A stretch of DNA of 64,000 nt. Source: Microbacteriaceae bacterium. GTDB lineage: Bacteria; Actinomycetota; Actinomycetes; Actinomycetales; Microbacteriaceae. Below the pieces are notes generated by a model, which was not told the origin of the DNA, searched no databases, and worked only from the letters and a program-made list of their open reading frames with translations. How positions within the stretch are numbered: position 1 is the stretch's first letter; each line of letters opens with the position of its first letter. Positions 16,441-24,922 of this stretch are shown piece by piece. The DNA is taken from contig CANKTR010000002.1 in assembly GCA_947486475.1 (NCBI GenBank), positions 1-64,000 on the forward strand. The letters are read 5' to 3'. The position numbers and the translations under genes are program-made.

Positions 16441-17019
16441 ATGGCCATCGGTGACGACAAAGCGGAACTACGGGCGTTTGTGCGGTTGACGCGGGCGGCG
16501 AGACCCGCGGGCGAACGGTCCGCGGCGGAACTCGGTTACACCGACGTTCTCGCCCTTCTCGCCGACCAGTTCTCGTGGTCCCGCATCGCGGCGTTTCTCC
16601 CCACCCCGACCGAGCCGCCCATTGCGCGCGGGCTGGACGAACTCGTTCGTCACGGCGTGACGGTGCTGGTCCCCGTTTCGGGACCGGGCGGGTTACTCGA
16701 ATGGGTGAATCTTGACCCCGGCGCAATAGCCAACACAACCCTCGACGCGATGAACATGCCGACCCCCACCGGCGGCGAGCGTGTGTCGGCCGGCAGTTTG
16801 GATGCGGTGCTCGTTCCCGCCGCCGCCGTCGATCGAGACGGTAACCGGCTCGGTTGGGGAAAAGGCTACTACGACCGGTTTCTCGAAACCGTGGACGGAT
16901 CCCCGCTCGTGGTCGCGGTCGTTTACGATTCGGACATCGTCACGTTGGTGCCAACCGAACCGCACGATGTCCCCGTCAACGCCATCGTGACCGAATACGA
17001 AGTCGCGTTCGTTCAATAG
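16441..17019 (+). CDS. 5-formyltetrahydrofolate cyclo-ligase
   Basis: ATP-dependent enzyme that converts 5-formyl-THF to 5,10-methenyl-THF, returning the folate storage form to one-carbon metabolism; 192 residues, normal length. It shows IAAFLPTPTEPP (substrate loop), VLVPAAAVDRDGNRLGWGKGYYDRFL (the ATP/Mg-binding signature G-x-G-x-G-Y-Y-D) and TEPHDVPVNAIVTE at the C-terminus. The transcript is probably leaderless (TAGGAT, 6 nt, ATG). Its last codons overlap the small convergent gene by 7 nt. Confidence 0.92.
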   Translation: MAIGDDKAELRAFVRLTRAARPAGERSAAELGYTDVLALLADQFSWSRIAAFLPTPTEPPIARGLDELVRHGVTVLVPVSGPGGLLEWVNLDPGAIANTTLDAMNMPTPTGGERVSAGSLDAVLVPAAAVDRDGNRLGWGKGYYDRFLETVDGSPLVVAVVYDSDIVTLVPTEPHDVPVNAIVTEYEVAFVQ

Positions 17020-17156
17020 TGCGGCGGTTTGTCCGCTTTCAACCGCTCGTCGTTTTCCTTCTCGGAATGCCGGTCGGGTTCCGGGGTCGGCGTCGGGTCC
17101 GTTCCCGGAGGCGCGGGACGAACAACGCGGCGCTTAGGGGGTTTCTTGTCCGTCAC
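17013..17156 (-). CDS. Small conserved actinobacterial protein, 47 residues
   Basis: Small soluble Pro/Lys/Arg/Asp-rich protein from GTG 17156, ending in DERLKADKPPHY. Short proteins with a very similar 'DERL..DKPPH' end are found after this helicase-like gene in other Microbacteriaceae, which supports it as a real gene despite its size. Its start overlaps the end of the helicase gene by 23 nt on the same strand, so it is probably translated by coupling. Its function is unknown. Confidence 0.65.
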   Translation of the reverse strand: MTDKKPPKRRVVRPAPPGTDPTPTPEPDRHSEKENDERLKADKPPHY

Positions 17157-20100
17157 GAAGGACTCTCTCGATGTGATCGGCCACGAGGTCGGGACTGAGG
17201 AACAACTGCAGTTCGTGCACACGCACGTATCGCCAGCCGCAGCGGGCCAACATCGCGGGGCGAATTCGGAGTCCTTCGCGCAGCGTCATCGGCATGATGT
17301 TGTCGTCAATATCAATCGCCACGCAGGCGTCACCAATTCGAGCGGCAAGTGGAATCCCCGGAACATCGGTGAGGAGGGTCGCACCGCGTTTACTCAGGCG
17401 CTCACCGAGGTCGTTGAGCAAGTGGTGTTGGTTCGCCGGTTCGGGGACGAAGGCGAGAGTGTCGTCGATGAATTCACCGAGCAGCCGAACTCCCCGCGAC
17501 ATTCGCTCTTCACGTAATTCGGCGGTGGACAACGCTGAAATCACGGTGAGGTGTCTCGTTGCGCGGGTGACCGCAATCGCAACAAGCCGTTCGCCGCTGT
17601 CGGTGGACAACGCGCCGAGGTCACTGAGAACGCGGCCGTGCGGGCTGCGCCCGAACCCGAGGGCGAAGATCACCCGGTCGCGTGTGACCGCGGACGCCTG
17701 GTGGAGGCTCAACACGACGAACGGGGTGTCCTCGTGACGGGCGAAGAAATCCTGAAGCGTTCGATTCGCGGGCAGAGCACTCTGAATCGCGTCCTGGACT
17801 CGCGCGACCGTCAACGCCGATGCGCTCACCACCATCAACGATTGTTCGGGGTGAAGGGTCGCATGTTCGACGACGTTCGCGACAATCGCGTCCAGCTCCG
17901 ACGCGGTCGCTTCGATCCGTCCCGTCTTTTCGTCGAGGGGCCCTTTGCCGTCGATTGTGATGAACGACAATCCCAATTCACCGAGTGACGTCGATGCCAG
18001 CGGCCACGACCGCAGACCGCCCGAATACAGGTGCTGCGCGATTTGCGCGGCGAGTCCCGTGCCGAGGGGACGATAAGACATGGTCATCGCGTGGGTCGGC
18101 AGAATCCGTGCGAGCTCAGACAGAATCGAACGAGCGGCAACGCCTGCGTCTAGCTCATCGTCGGGGGTGATGGTGAACGGAGTGGGGTGGTCGGTCACGG
18201 GGTCGCCGAACGCCACGATCTGTTTCCCGCGTGAAATCGCCGGCGCGGCTTCGGCGACAGAGATGGCACCCGCATCCACCAGAATCACGACGTCAAACTG
18301 CTGAACGACCGCGAGCGAACTGACGGAATAGGGCGACACACACCACACCGGCGCGAGAATGTCGGTCAGGATTGGTGCGACCGACGCGAGGTTTCGCGCT
18401 GTGGTCGGCCCGACCGTCAGAGCGGTCTTGATGGCGGCGGATTCGTCGGGGAGATCCACCAACGCGATACGCCACGCCTCAGCGAGCGAGTGCGCCAGTT
18501 TGTGCGCGTTGCCCGTGATGTGTGCCTGATCGACCAAGCGGAAATCCTGTTCCAGTCGGTCAAGAATCGTGGTGTCGGCGCCGAGCAGTTGTCGACGGTC
18601 ACTGATGATGGCTTCGAGGACTCCGCGCCACCACGCGAGTTGCAATTCCGCGGTGATGATGTCTCGGGTGACGATTCGCCCGCTGAACGCGGTGAGCAGC
18701 CCCTCGAGGCCGCGGCCCCGCATCGCCTCCGTGATGGTGCTGCGTTCTTGGACGGTGTCGATGCTCACGGTGTCCTGCGCAAGTGCTGACACCAGCGACG
18801 TGACGACGGCACGGGGTTCCGAGGACAGGTTGCGTCCGAGGACAGTATTGAGCGTTGCCAGGTCGGACAGTACCTCGTCGAGGTGCTCACCGAGCCCGAG
18901 GAAACCCGCGGGAACGGCGGGCCGGTAGGCGGCGTTGACGAGGGAATTCCACCCCTGTCGAGCATCCCGCGCAGCACTCAGCGCCTCGAACATGTCGGGG
19001 ACATGAGCGCCCGGTCGCTGGAATTCCTTCGCCAGTTTCTTGAGTCGACGCCGCTGGTTTCCCGGCATCGCGCTGTCCCGTGTCTTGGGCGCGAACGCCG
19101 ACACGAAGTCGTCAATCGACCGATCGAACAACTCGGGGGTGAACTTATCGAGTGTGCCGCTCACCCGCCGGAGCGTGTCCAGACGGAACTTCAGGTCGTC
19201 GAACGTGACGCCGGTGCCGAGCGGTGTCGGTTGCAGGATTTCGGTGGCCATCGCGTCCAGTGTGGAGAGACTGACACCGTCGAGTCGCGACGCCGCGGCA
19301 AACGCCGCTTTGGCGTGTTCGGCATCGGTGAAGTGCGCGGTCGCCCACGGCGAGTGAATCTGTGCCGACTGGAATTGTCCCAGGTCGGCGGCGGCGAGAA
19401 TCATCGATACGACCTCGTCCATTGTCGACGTCAACGCAATGACGGTGTCGACAGTCAACGACACCTCGTTGACAGCGTCCGTCGTGTTCGTCAAGCGCGC
19501 GAGTTCGCGAATGGCGTCGAGGACACTCACTCGGAACCGGGGGTCGGGCTGGTTCAGTGCGGTTCGATAATCGGCGATGACGGACCGCATGCGCAACAAC
19601 GCAGCGTCGACATCCATGGTGTTGGGAACCGCCGTCTTTTCGATTCGGCTAATCGACCGAATGAGGTCGGCTTTGAGTGTGGCGGGAGACGCCCCGAGCC
19701 CGTCGAGCCCCAGCCCACGGAACCGGCGACGAATGTCGTCGAGACGAGCGCGGCGCGGCCCGACCACGAGCACCCTTTTACCCGAACGGATGAGCTCACC
19801 GACGGCGTTGACAATCGTTTGCGTCGCGCCAGAACCCGACGGCGTTCCGACGACAATCGAATTACCCGCAACGATGTGGGCGACGATTCGTTCCTGTTCC
19901 GGATCCGCATCGAGCAACAGACTGTCCGTGTCAAGGCTTCGCGTGTCGGAATTGCCGGGGTCAACCGCCGCATGGCTTTCGGTGACGAGGCGTCCCGAGT
20001 TCGTGTTTCCGCCGATGGTATCGAGCAGCGGGTGGTCGAGAATCCGCGACGCGGCGACCATTTCGGACGCAACGTCGCTGAGGTTGGCAATGGCGAGTGT

Positions 20101-20769
20101 GGGGACAACCGTCGCGCTGTCGAGGTGAGCAATCAGCCCGTGCAATCGGTCGAGAGCGCCGTTCGGTCGGAAGGACCCGTTGTCGTTGGTGAGCGCGACG
20201 AACGCCCGCTCGTCCAGCGCAATCCCGAACTGCAGGGCGAGTTCGCGGGCGAGCGCAGGGTTCAGGTGCAGTGCGCCCGTGAGTTGCACCTCCAGATCGT
20301 CGCCCTTGCGGTGCATCGAAATCGGTCGCACCAGCATCGGTGCAGTGAAGTGAGCGTCACCGTTCGTCCACGACACCAATCCGACTGCGAGAAAGACCGA
20401 ATCGATCCCCCGAGCGGCGGCCAACTCGACCGCTTTGTCGTTGATGCGCGACGCGCGTTGGCGAGCGCGGTGCAGGGCGACATCGTCGCGAACGAGGTTT
20501 CGCAGAAGTGTCGGCGTTCCCGCAAAAAATCGCGCGAGGCCGCCCGGGTGTCCGGTGCTCAGTTCAACCGCGTTGCCGGTGGGGAAATGCAGAAGGGGGT
20601 TGACCCCACCGAGGGCCGCGAGTTCGTCACGCCATTCTTCCCACACCGACTGGGCAACGTTCGTGACGGTGGCGGAGGGATTTCCTGTGGTCAGATTCGA
20701 CGGGTCATCAAATTCGGACAGCGCGCGGGAAAGATCGCCTGTCCAGTCGTTTTCATACCGCTCCGACAC
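17134..20769 (-). CDS. SF1-like helicase-related protein with degenerate ATPase motifs
   Basis: Large protein of 1211 residues related to the actinobacterial DUF4011-like DNA helicase family. The N-terminal 270 residues contain a family domain (VWEEWRDELAALGG; PMLVRPI). The Walker A position near residue 310 reads GTPSGSGATQT, without the usual GKT/S lysine. The Walker B position reads ILVDAGAIS instead of DEA/DEAS. C-terminal motifs VAIAVTRATRHL (motif VI-like) and a Vsr-like fold remnant (IGDACVAIDIDDN, RCGWRYVRVHELQLF) follow. The degeneracy seems to be a trait of this subfamily, so it may be structural or bind DNA without hydrolysing ATP. TAGCGT six bases before the GTG marks a leaderless start. 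It is followed by the coupled 47-residue gene. Confidence 0.75.
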   Translation of the reverse strand: MSERYENDWTGDLSRALSEFDDPSNLTTGNPSATVTNVAQSVWEEWRDELAALGGVNPLLHFPTGNAVELSTGHPGGLARFFAGTPTLLRNLVRDDVALHRARQRASRINDKAVELAAARGIDSVFLAVGLVSWTNGDAHFTAPMLVRPISMHRKGDDLEVQLTGALHLNPALARELALQFGIALDERAFVALTNDNGSFRPNGALDRLHGLIAHLDSATVVPTLAIANLSDVASEMVAASRILDHPLLDTIGGNTNSGRLVTESHAAVDPGNSDTRSLDTDSLLLDADPEQERIVAHIVAGNSIVVGTPSGSGATQTIVNAVGELIRSGKRVLVVGPRRARLDDIRRRFRGLGLDGLGASPATLKADLIRSISRIEKTAVPNTMDVDAALLRMRSVIADYRTALNQPDPRFRVSVLDAIRELARLTNTTDAVNEVSLTVDTVIALTSTMDEVVSMILAAADLGQFQSAQIHSPWATAHFTDAEHAKAAFAAASRLDGVSLSTLDAMATEILQPTPLGTGVTFDDLKFRLDTLRRVSGTLDKFTPELFDRSIDDFVSAFAPKTRDSAMPGNQRRRLKKLAKEFQRPGAHVPDMFEALSAARDARQGWNSLVNAAYRPAVPAGFLGLGEHLDEVLSDLATLNTVLGRNLSSEPRAVVTSLVSALAQDTVSIDTVQERSTITEAMRGRGLEGLLTAFSGRIVTRDIITAELQLAWWRGVLEAIISDRRQLLGADTTILDRLEQDFRLVDQAHITGNAHKLAHSLAEAWRIALVDLPDESAAIKTALTVGPTTARNLASVAPILTDILAPVWCVSPYSVSSLAVVQQFDVVILVDAGAISVAEAAPAISRGKQIVAFGDPVTDHPTPFTITPDDELDAGVAARSILSELARILPTHAMTMSYRPLGTGLAAQIAQHLYSGGLRSWPLASTSLGELGLSFITIDGKGPLDEKTGRIEATASELDAIVANVVEHATLHPEQSLMVVSASALTVARVQDAIQSALPANRTLQDFFARHEDTPFVVLSLHQASAVTRDRVIFALGFGRSPHGRVLSDLGALSTDSGERLVAIAVTRATRHLTVISALSTAELREERMSRGVRLLGEFIDDTLAFVPEPANQHHLLNDLGERLSKRGATLLTDVPGIPLAARIGDACVAIDIDDNIMPMTLREGLRIRPAMLARCGWRYVRVHELQLFLSPDLVADHIERVLRDGQETP

Positions 20770-20797
20770 GTTCTTACGCTAGTCGGAACCCCGCAAA

Positions 20798-20846
20798 ATC
20801 AAGGGAACCACTCCGATACCGCCACAAGCGGTAACGGAGTGGTTCC
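20798..20846 (-). terminator. Intrinsic terminator of the FnIII/RCC1 gene
   Basis: A perfect 12-bp inverted repeat (GGAACCACTCCG at 20804-20815 with its complement at 20835-20846) encloses a second small CCGC/GCGG stem. On the minus strand it is followed by CCTTGATTTT, a U-rich stretch. It lies 7 nt after the stop of the secreted-protein gene. Confidence 0.8.
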
Positions 20847-20852
20847 GATGGG

Positions 20853-23800
20853 TTAGGAGACGGGTACGACCATCCGGCTCGGCTCGCTGGACCCGAGTTT
20901 GGACTTCGCAACAACCGTGACCGTCCACTTCGTCGCCCCGGGCATCTTGCTGAAGTTCGCCGATGTCCCCGTGACAGTTTTCGTCAGGGTCTTGTTTCCC
21001 TTCTTCAGAGTCACCGTGTACTTTGTCACCGGATTCCCTCCGTTGTAGGTCGGCGCGCTCCACGAGACCGTCACGTTCCCGTGCGAGGGCGACACCGCGC
21101 GCGCGTTCACAACGGGTAACGGGGCGGCGCCCTTTACCTGGATCGACACAGCCCCGGTCGACACAACGCCCATTCCGCGGATCAGGTAGCGACCCGATTT
21201 CGTTGCGCACACCGTGAGTGTTGCGATTCCGTTCGCGCCCACCGTGGCCGCGAGCTTCGCTCCCTTGCACTTCTGGGTGGCTCCGGCGGGGGGCGCAATC
21301 GACACCGTGGCCCCAACTGCGCTGCGTGTGCTGCGGCCGTCCGCCGAGACAGATCCGCTGGTTTTCAGGGTCAACGTGACGAGCGATCCCGCCACTGGCT
21401 CGGTCGTGATGACGGGTGTTTCCACCCACGGCATGTCCTCAAGAACGAATTCCGCGTCGCCGTCACCCAGGGGACCGGACGCGCGTTGAATGAGAATTCC
21501 ATCGTTGTATTCGACCAACACTCGCGATTCGTCGGAGGAGTATCCCGACAGATAAACCTCGCCGTATTCGTTCGTCACACCGCTCGTGACGGTCTCCGGA
21601 GCGGTGAACCGCGCACCGTCCACCGAGGCAGACGCGGACAGGGCGGTGACACTCACCGTGGCGCCCACGACGGGTAGTCCGTTTGACAAGACGACTCGAA
21701 CCGTGTGTGTTGATTGAGACGGTTCGGGCGGCAACGTGATGACCGAATCGGTTGAGAAACCGATGGTGGTGGTCGCTTCGTAGTTCGCGATGGCACCACC
21801 CAACAGCTGAACGTCCCGGAGGGTCACATCGACGGGGCCTGCGGGAATGAACGGGAAGGTTGCCCGCCCATCGACGGTCAGTCCGTAGTCGAGCGCCGAC
21901 TCGAACGATCCGTCCCGCTTTCGCCACGTGACCTGGCCGCCGTAAACGGGTTGACCGTCGGCGTCGCGAACCGCGATTGCGTGTGACACGAGACCCGTTG
22001 TGTAGGCCGTGACGGTCTCGGAAAAGGAGGAGGTTCCCGCGGCGTTCACTGCGCTGAGCCGAATCGCGATCGCCGAACCCAGAGCAAGTCCCGTCAGAAT
22101 CGCCGAGGTTTCGCCGGCAGAGACGGTTCTGGAACTCCACGTGGTTCGGTCAGTGCTCCAGTCCAGTTGGTAACTCAACACGGGTTCGTGCGGCGACGAC
22201 ACGGGTCGCCACGCAACGGTCACCGAATTGGCTGTACTCGCCGAAACCGTCGGGGTACCGGGTCGCTGGGGTGGCAACGCGGTCGATACCGCGAGGACGT
22301 CAGATCTCGGTCCGGTTCCCGCCGAACTCGTCGCCGAGACGCGAACCTCGGCGGTCGACAGCGTCGCGAGTTCGGGTGACGTCCAACTGTTCACGCCGGC
22401 AGCAATCGGAACGGTCCTCCATGAGCCGTCCGCCAAACGCCAGTCCAGCAGGTAGCCGCTCAGGGCAAAGTCCCCCGCGTGAGGTGTCGCCCACGACACC
22501 GTTACGGTGCGGGCGGTGCGAGCGGTCTGTGTCAGATTCGTCACCGTGGCGGGTGCTGCGGCTGAACGAACGGTCCACGGTCCAAAGGCAGGGACAATCT
22601 TGGGAACAGTGGTTGACGACACACCCAGGCGCAAATCGCCGATGTTTCCCCAGCAGTAGACGGTCGCGGAAACACCGATGGCACATGATCTTTTGATCCC
22701 CCCGACTTCGTCGTCATTCTCTGCCAGTCGAACGATTGGTTCGGGGAGACGTGCTGTTGTAGTCCCGGAGGAGAAACTGCCGTCGCCGAGTTGACCGACA
22801 TCGTTCGACCCGCCACATTTCACCGTGCCGTCCATAATCACCGCGCACCAATGTCCGGGATAAGCCTGGATCTCGACAACGTCGGTGAGTCCGGCAATTG
22901 TCGAAAAAGCCACACCGATATTGTCAAAACAAATCACCGAATTCTGCATGGTGAGTGCACAGGTTCCCCCACTGTGCGCATCAAGTTGCCGAGCGGTGGG
23001 TGCTGCTGGGTTCGAAGCCCAGCGGTAAGAAATGGCGCCGGCCGTGAGGCAGGTGATTGTGTCATCCCACTGAATTGCGCAAAGACCATCGAGGTCCTTC
23101 ACCCCCCGAAGTTGGAGCGCCGGGGTAAGAAGGTGCTTGCCAAAACGGTCATTGCTCCAGCGCCCCCAGCACCACACCTCTTTGCTGTCGGAAAGAGCAC
23201 AGCCCGTGTTGCCGGAGACCGAGATATCCACGATGTTCTCGGGCAGTCCTTCAACCACAAAGTTCCCCGCCGGCATGCCGGCGTATCCCAGCCCCTGCTG
23301 ACCCTGCTCGTTAGATCCACTGACACACACCACGCCTCGGGACTTCGAGAGAACACACGAAAGGTCGATGTACCACCTCTGGGCATAGCCAACCCGCTTG
23401 GTAACATCCGTGACACGAACCGACGGCAATATCCTGTTCGGATCGTCGATGTCCGTTCCCGACTGGTAAACCTTCGTTCCGTCGACGCAGTTGAATCGAC
23501 CGGATGGATCTGCGGCACACGTTCCAAATTGGTTGGAAACGAATTCCTCACCAATTCCCAGCACCGACGCGGGGCCGGTACCGTTCGCGTTGACGGCCGC
23601 CACACGGAGTTCGTAGTCTCGACCCGCCTCGAGTCCGGTCACGGTAGCGGATCGCACGGTCGATACCCCGTCATTGAATACGGTCCACGACCCGCCTGCA
23701 ACGCGATGTTCGATGGCGTAGTCCGTGATGGACGAAGACCCAGGGCCTCGAGGCGCGTCCCACGACAACGCGACCGACCCTGGTCCGTTGCCGTCGTAGC

Positions 23801-23939
23801 GCACCGACGGAATGGGTCCGGGTGCGTCGACCCCCGCAGCACCAGCGGGCGAACCCGTCAGTTGGGCGGGAACCACGATGAGCGCGGCGAGGAGGAAGCC
23901 AAGTGCCCGTGACACTCGTTGCTGAGTAATTGTCTGCAT
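20853..23939 (-). CDS. Secreted multidomain protein: FnIII repeats and RCC1-like propeller
   Basis: Predicted secreted protein of 1028 residues with unknown binding partner. A signal peptide (hydrophobic LGFLLAALIVVPAQL, then SPAGAAG) is followed by a FnIII domain (about 40-130), a region of seven RCC1-like repeats (about 140-455), two FnIII domains (about 465-650), Ig-like/carboxypeptidase-regulatory-like domains (about 650-930, e.g. HAIAVRDADGQPVYGG and THTVRVVLSNGLPVVGA) and a final FnIII domain. Each RCC1-like repeat contains C-x9-C, seven in all. This points to a seven-bladed propeller with a disulfide in each blade. No sortase motif or C-terminal membrane helix is present, so it is probably released or held non-covalently. 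A strong terminator follows. Confidence 0.8.
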   Translation of the reverse strand: MQTITQQRVSRALGFLLAALIVVPAQLTGSPAGAAGVDAPGPIPSVRYDGNGPGSVALSWDAPRGPGSSSITDYAIEHRVAGGSWTVFNDGVSTVRSATVTGLEAGRDYELRVAAVNANGTGPASVLGIGEEFVSNQFGTCAADPSGRFNCVDGTKVYQSGTDIDDPNRILPSVRVTDVTKRVGYAQRWYIDLSCVLSKSRGVVCVSGSNEQGQQGLGYAGMPAGNFVVEGLPENIVDISVSGNTGCALSDSKEVWCWGRWSNDRFGKHLLTPALQLRGVKDLDGLCAIQWDDTITCLTAGAISYRWASNPAAPTARQLDAHSGGTCALTMQNSVICFDNIGVAFSTIAGLTDVVEIQAYPGHWCAVIMDGTVKCGGSNDVGQLGDGSFSSGTTTARLPEPIVRLAENDDEVGGIKRSCAIGVSATVYCWGNIGDLRLGVSSTTVPKIVPAFGPWTVRSAAAPATVTNLTQTARTARTVTVSWATPHAGDFALSGYLLDWRLADGSWRTVPIAAGVNSWTSPELATLSTAEVRVSATSSAGTGPRSDVLAVSTALPPQRPGTPTVSASTANSVTVAWRPVSSPHEPVLSYQLDWSTDRTTWSSRTVSAGETSAILTGLALGSAIAIRLSAVNAAGTSSFSETVTAYTTGLVSHAIAVRDADGQPVYGGQVTWRKRDGSFESALDYGLTVDGRATFPFIPAGPVDVTLRDVQLLGGAIANYEATTTIGFSTDSVITLPPEPSQSTHTVRVVLSNGLPVVGATVSVTALSASASVDGARFTAPETVTSGVTNEYGEVYLSGYSSDESRVLVEYNDGILIQRASGPLGDGDAEFVLEDMPWVETPVITTEPVAGSLVTLTLKTSGSVSADGRSTRSAVGATVSIAPPAGATQKCKGAKLAATVGANGIATLTVCATKSGRYLIRGMGVVSTGAVSIQVKGAAPLPVVNARAVSPSHGNVTVSWSAPTYNGGNPVTKYTVTLKKGNKTLTKTVTGTSANFSKMPGATKWTVTVVAKSKLGSSEPSRMVVPVS

Positions 23940-24056
23940 GGGCCCAAGTTAGACCGGGCCACGGACACGTTATTTTTCACCGTGCCGCTGGAGCGGGAGA
24001 GTGCAGTGCACTCTCCCGTCTGACTCAACGTGCAGAGAAACGACGGCCTTAAGATG

Positions 24057-24128
24057 TGCCGCTGGAGGGACTCGAACCCCCAACCCTTTCCTTAGGACGG
24101 AACTGCTCTTCCATTGAGCTACAGCGGC
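24057..24128 (-). tRNA. tRNA-Arg (anticodon CCT)
   Basis: Cloverleaf on the minus strand: acceptor GCCGCTG/CAGCGGC, D-arm GCTC/GAGC, anticodon stem around GTCCTAA (anticodon CCT, reads AGG), T-arm GGGGG-TTCGAGT-CCCTC with one G-U pair, discriminator A. CCA is not encoded. The first anticodon-stem pair (27-43) appears as G-A, a mismatch at the stem base. Fold and anticodon are otherwise clear. Confidence 0.92.
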
Positions 24129-24156
24129 GACCTCACCAGTAAACCACGAGCGGGTT

Positions 24157-24648
24157 CTAGGCCGCGAGGTACTCGCTCCACGCGGGGACGTCGCGGTCGA
24201 TGCCGCGGACGAGCCACGCCGTTCCGTGGGGCTGACGCGGTTGAGAATTGAGTGTCCAGCCGAGTTCCCGCAGGGTGCGATCGGCTTTCTGGTTGTTGCA
24301 CCGCACACAGCAGGCGACGAGGTTTTCCCAACTGTCCGATCCACCGCGCGATTTCGGTTGGACGTGGTCGATGGTGTTCGCGGTGTTGCCGCAATACGCA
24401 CAGCGGTTGTTGTCTCGGCGCAAAACCCCGCGCCGGGTGAGCGGGACACCTTTGGTCATGGGCACACGAACGTAACGGCTGAGGATGATGACGCTCGGCC
24501 GGTCCCACAAACCCGAGATTCCAAAGACGGGGTGGTCCGGCTCGTGGGCGAGTATGTTCGCTTTTCCGGTCATTACCAAAACGAGTGCGCGGCGGTACGA
24601 AACAACGGCGAGCGGTTCATAGCCTGCGTTGAGGACGAGGGTTCTCAT
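24157..24648 (-). CDS. HNH endonuclease
   Basis: HNH nuclease-domain protein of 163 residues, of the type found once in most actinobacterial genomes. The N-terminal half (MRTLVLNAGYEPLAVVSYRRAL) is the conserved family domain. The HNH core follows at about residues 70-125: RDNNRCAYCG, TIDHVQPKSRGG (catalytic His) and ENLVACCVRCNNQKADRT. The paired C-x2-C motifs bind a structural zinc. The DNA target and physiological role are unknown. It is preceded by GAAAGGAACACC. A structured leader ending in an intrinsic terminator lies 68 nt upstream, which may control its expression. A tRNA-Arg follows. Confidence 0.85.
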   Translation of the reverse strand: MRTLVLNAGYEPLAVVSYRRALVLVMTGKANILAHEPDHPVFGISGLWDRPSVIILSRYVRVPMTKGVPLTRRGVLRRDNNRCAYCGNTANTIDHVQPKSRGGSDSWENLVACCVRCNNQKADRTLRELGWTLNSQPRQPHGTAWLVRGIDRDVPAWSEYLAA

Positions 24649-24715
24649 GGTGTTCCTTTCGTTCCCACATGGCCTGTGGGATGTCGGGCTGTGTTGATCG
24701 TCGCTCGTGTCTTAA

Positions 24716-24746
24716 CCGAAAAAGGCACCGTCGCTATGACGATGCC
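24716..24746 (-). terminator. Intrinsic terminator before the HNH gene
   Basis: On the minus strand a 9-bp stem (GGCATCGTC / GACGGTGCC, one U-G pair) with loop ATAGC is followed directly by TTTTT. It lies 68 nt upstream of the HNH start and 177 nt downstream of the NlpC/P60 stop. Confidence 0.85.
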
Positions 24747-24880
24747 CCTTCTTATCCGCGCCCTGGTCGGGGCGCATCGGTACTCGGACTTATCGGGTGT
24801 TCCCAGTCGAAACCTCGGGGTGAGGTTCGGTGGGACCCGCCAAGTCCGTTACGGACACGAGGTGTGATGTTCACATTTAC
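24716..24880 (-). ncRNA. Candidate structured RNA or leader between NlpC/P60 and HNH genes
   Basis: The 274-bp gap contains a series of helices. 24844-24856 is GTCCG-TAA-CGGAC. A two-part helix (24795-24798 with 24835-24838; 24802-24805 with 24831-24834) encloses 24811-24827, AACCTC-5nt-GAGGTT. 24758-24775 is GCGCCC-6nt-GGGCGC. A terminator lies at 24746-24716. No ORF of note is present. I do not recognise a known class: no SRP, 6S, tmRNA, RNase P or c-di-AMP (ydaO) core is visible. It could be a small RNA with its own terminator, an attenuating leader of the HNH gene, or a long structured 3' UTR of the NlpC/P60 gene. The 5' end is a guess, after TAGTCT near 24886. Confidence 0.5.
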
Positions 24881-24922
24881 AGACTACGCCCGTGGCGCGC
24901 CGAGTTCGGTATTGCCGTGAGG

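Noticed and set aside
18883..20856. Long plus-strand ORF of 657 codons opposite the helicase gene
   Set aside because: It is a GC-driven shadow antisense to a well-supported gene. It is Arg/Gly/Val-rich without domains, and no ribosome site or promoter is seen.
24716..24890. Assignment of the structured RNA to the 6C family
   Set aside because: 6C RNAs have two hairpins with loops of six or more C. The loops here (5 nt with four G or C, and 6 nt mixed) do not fit.
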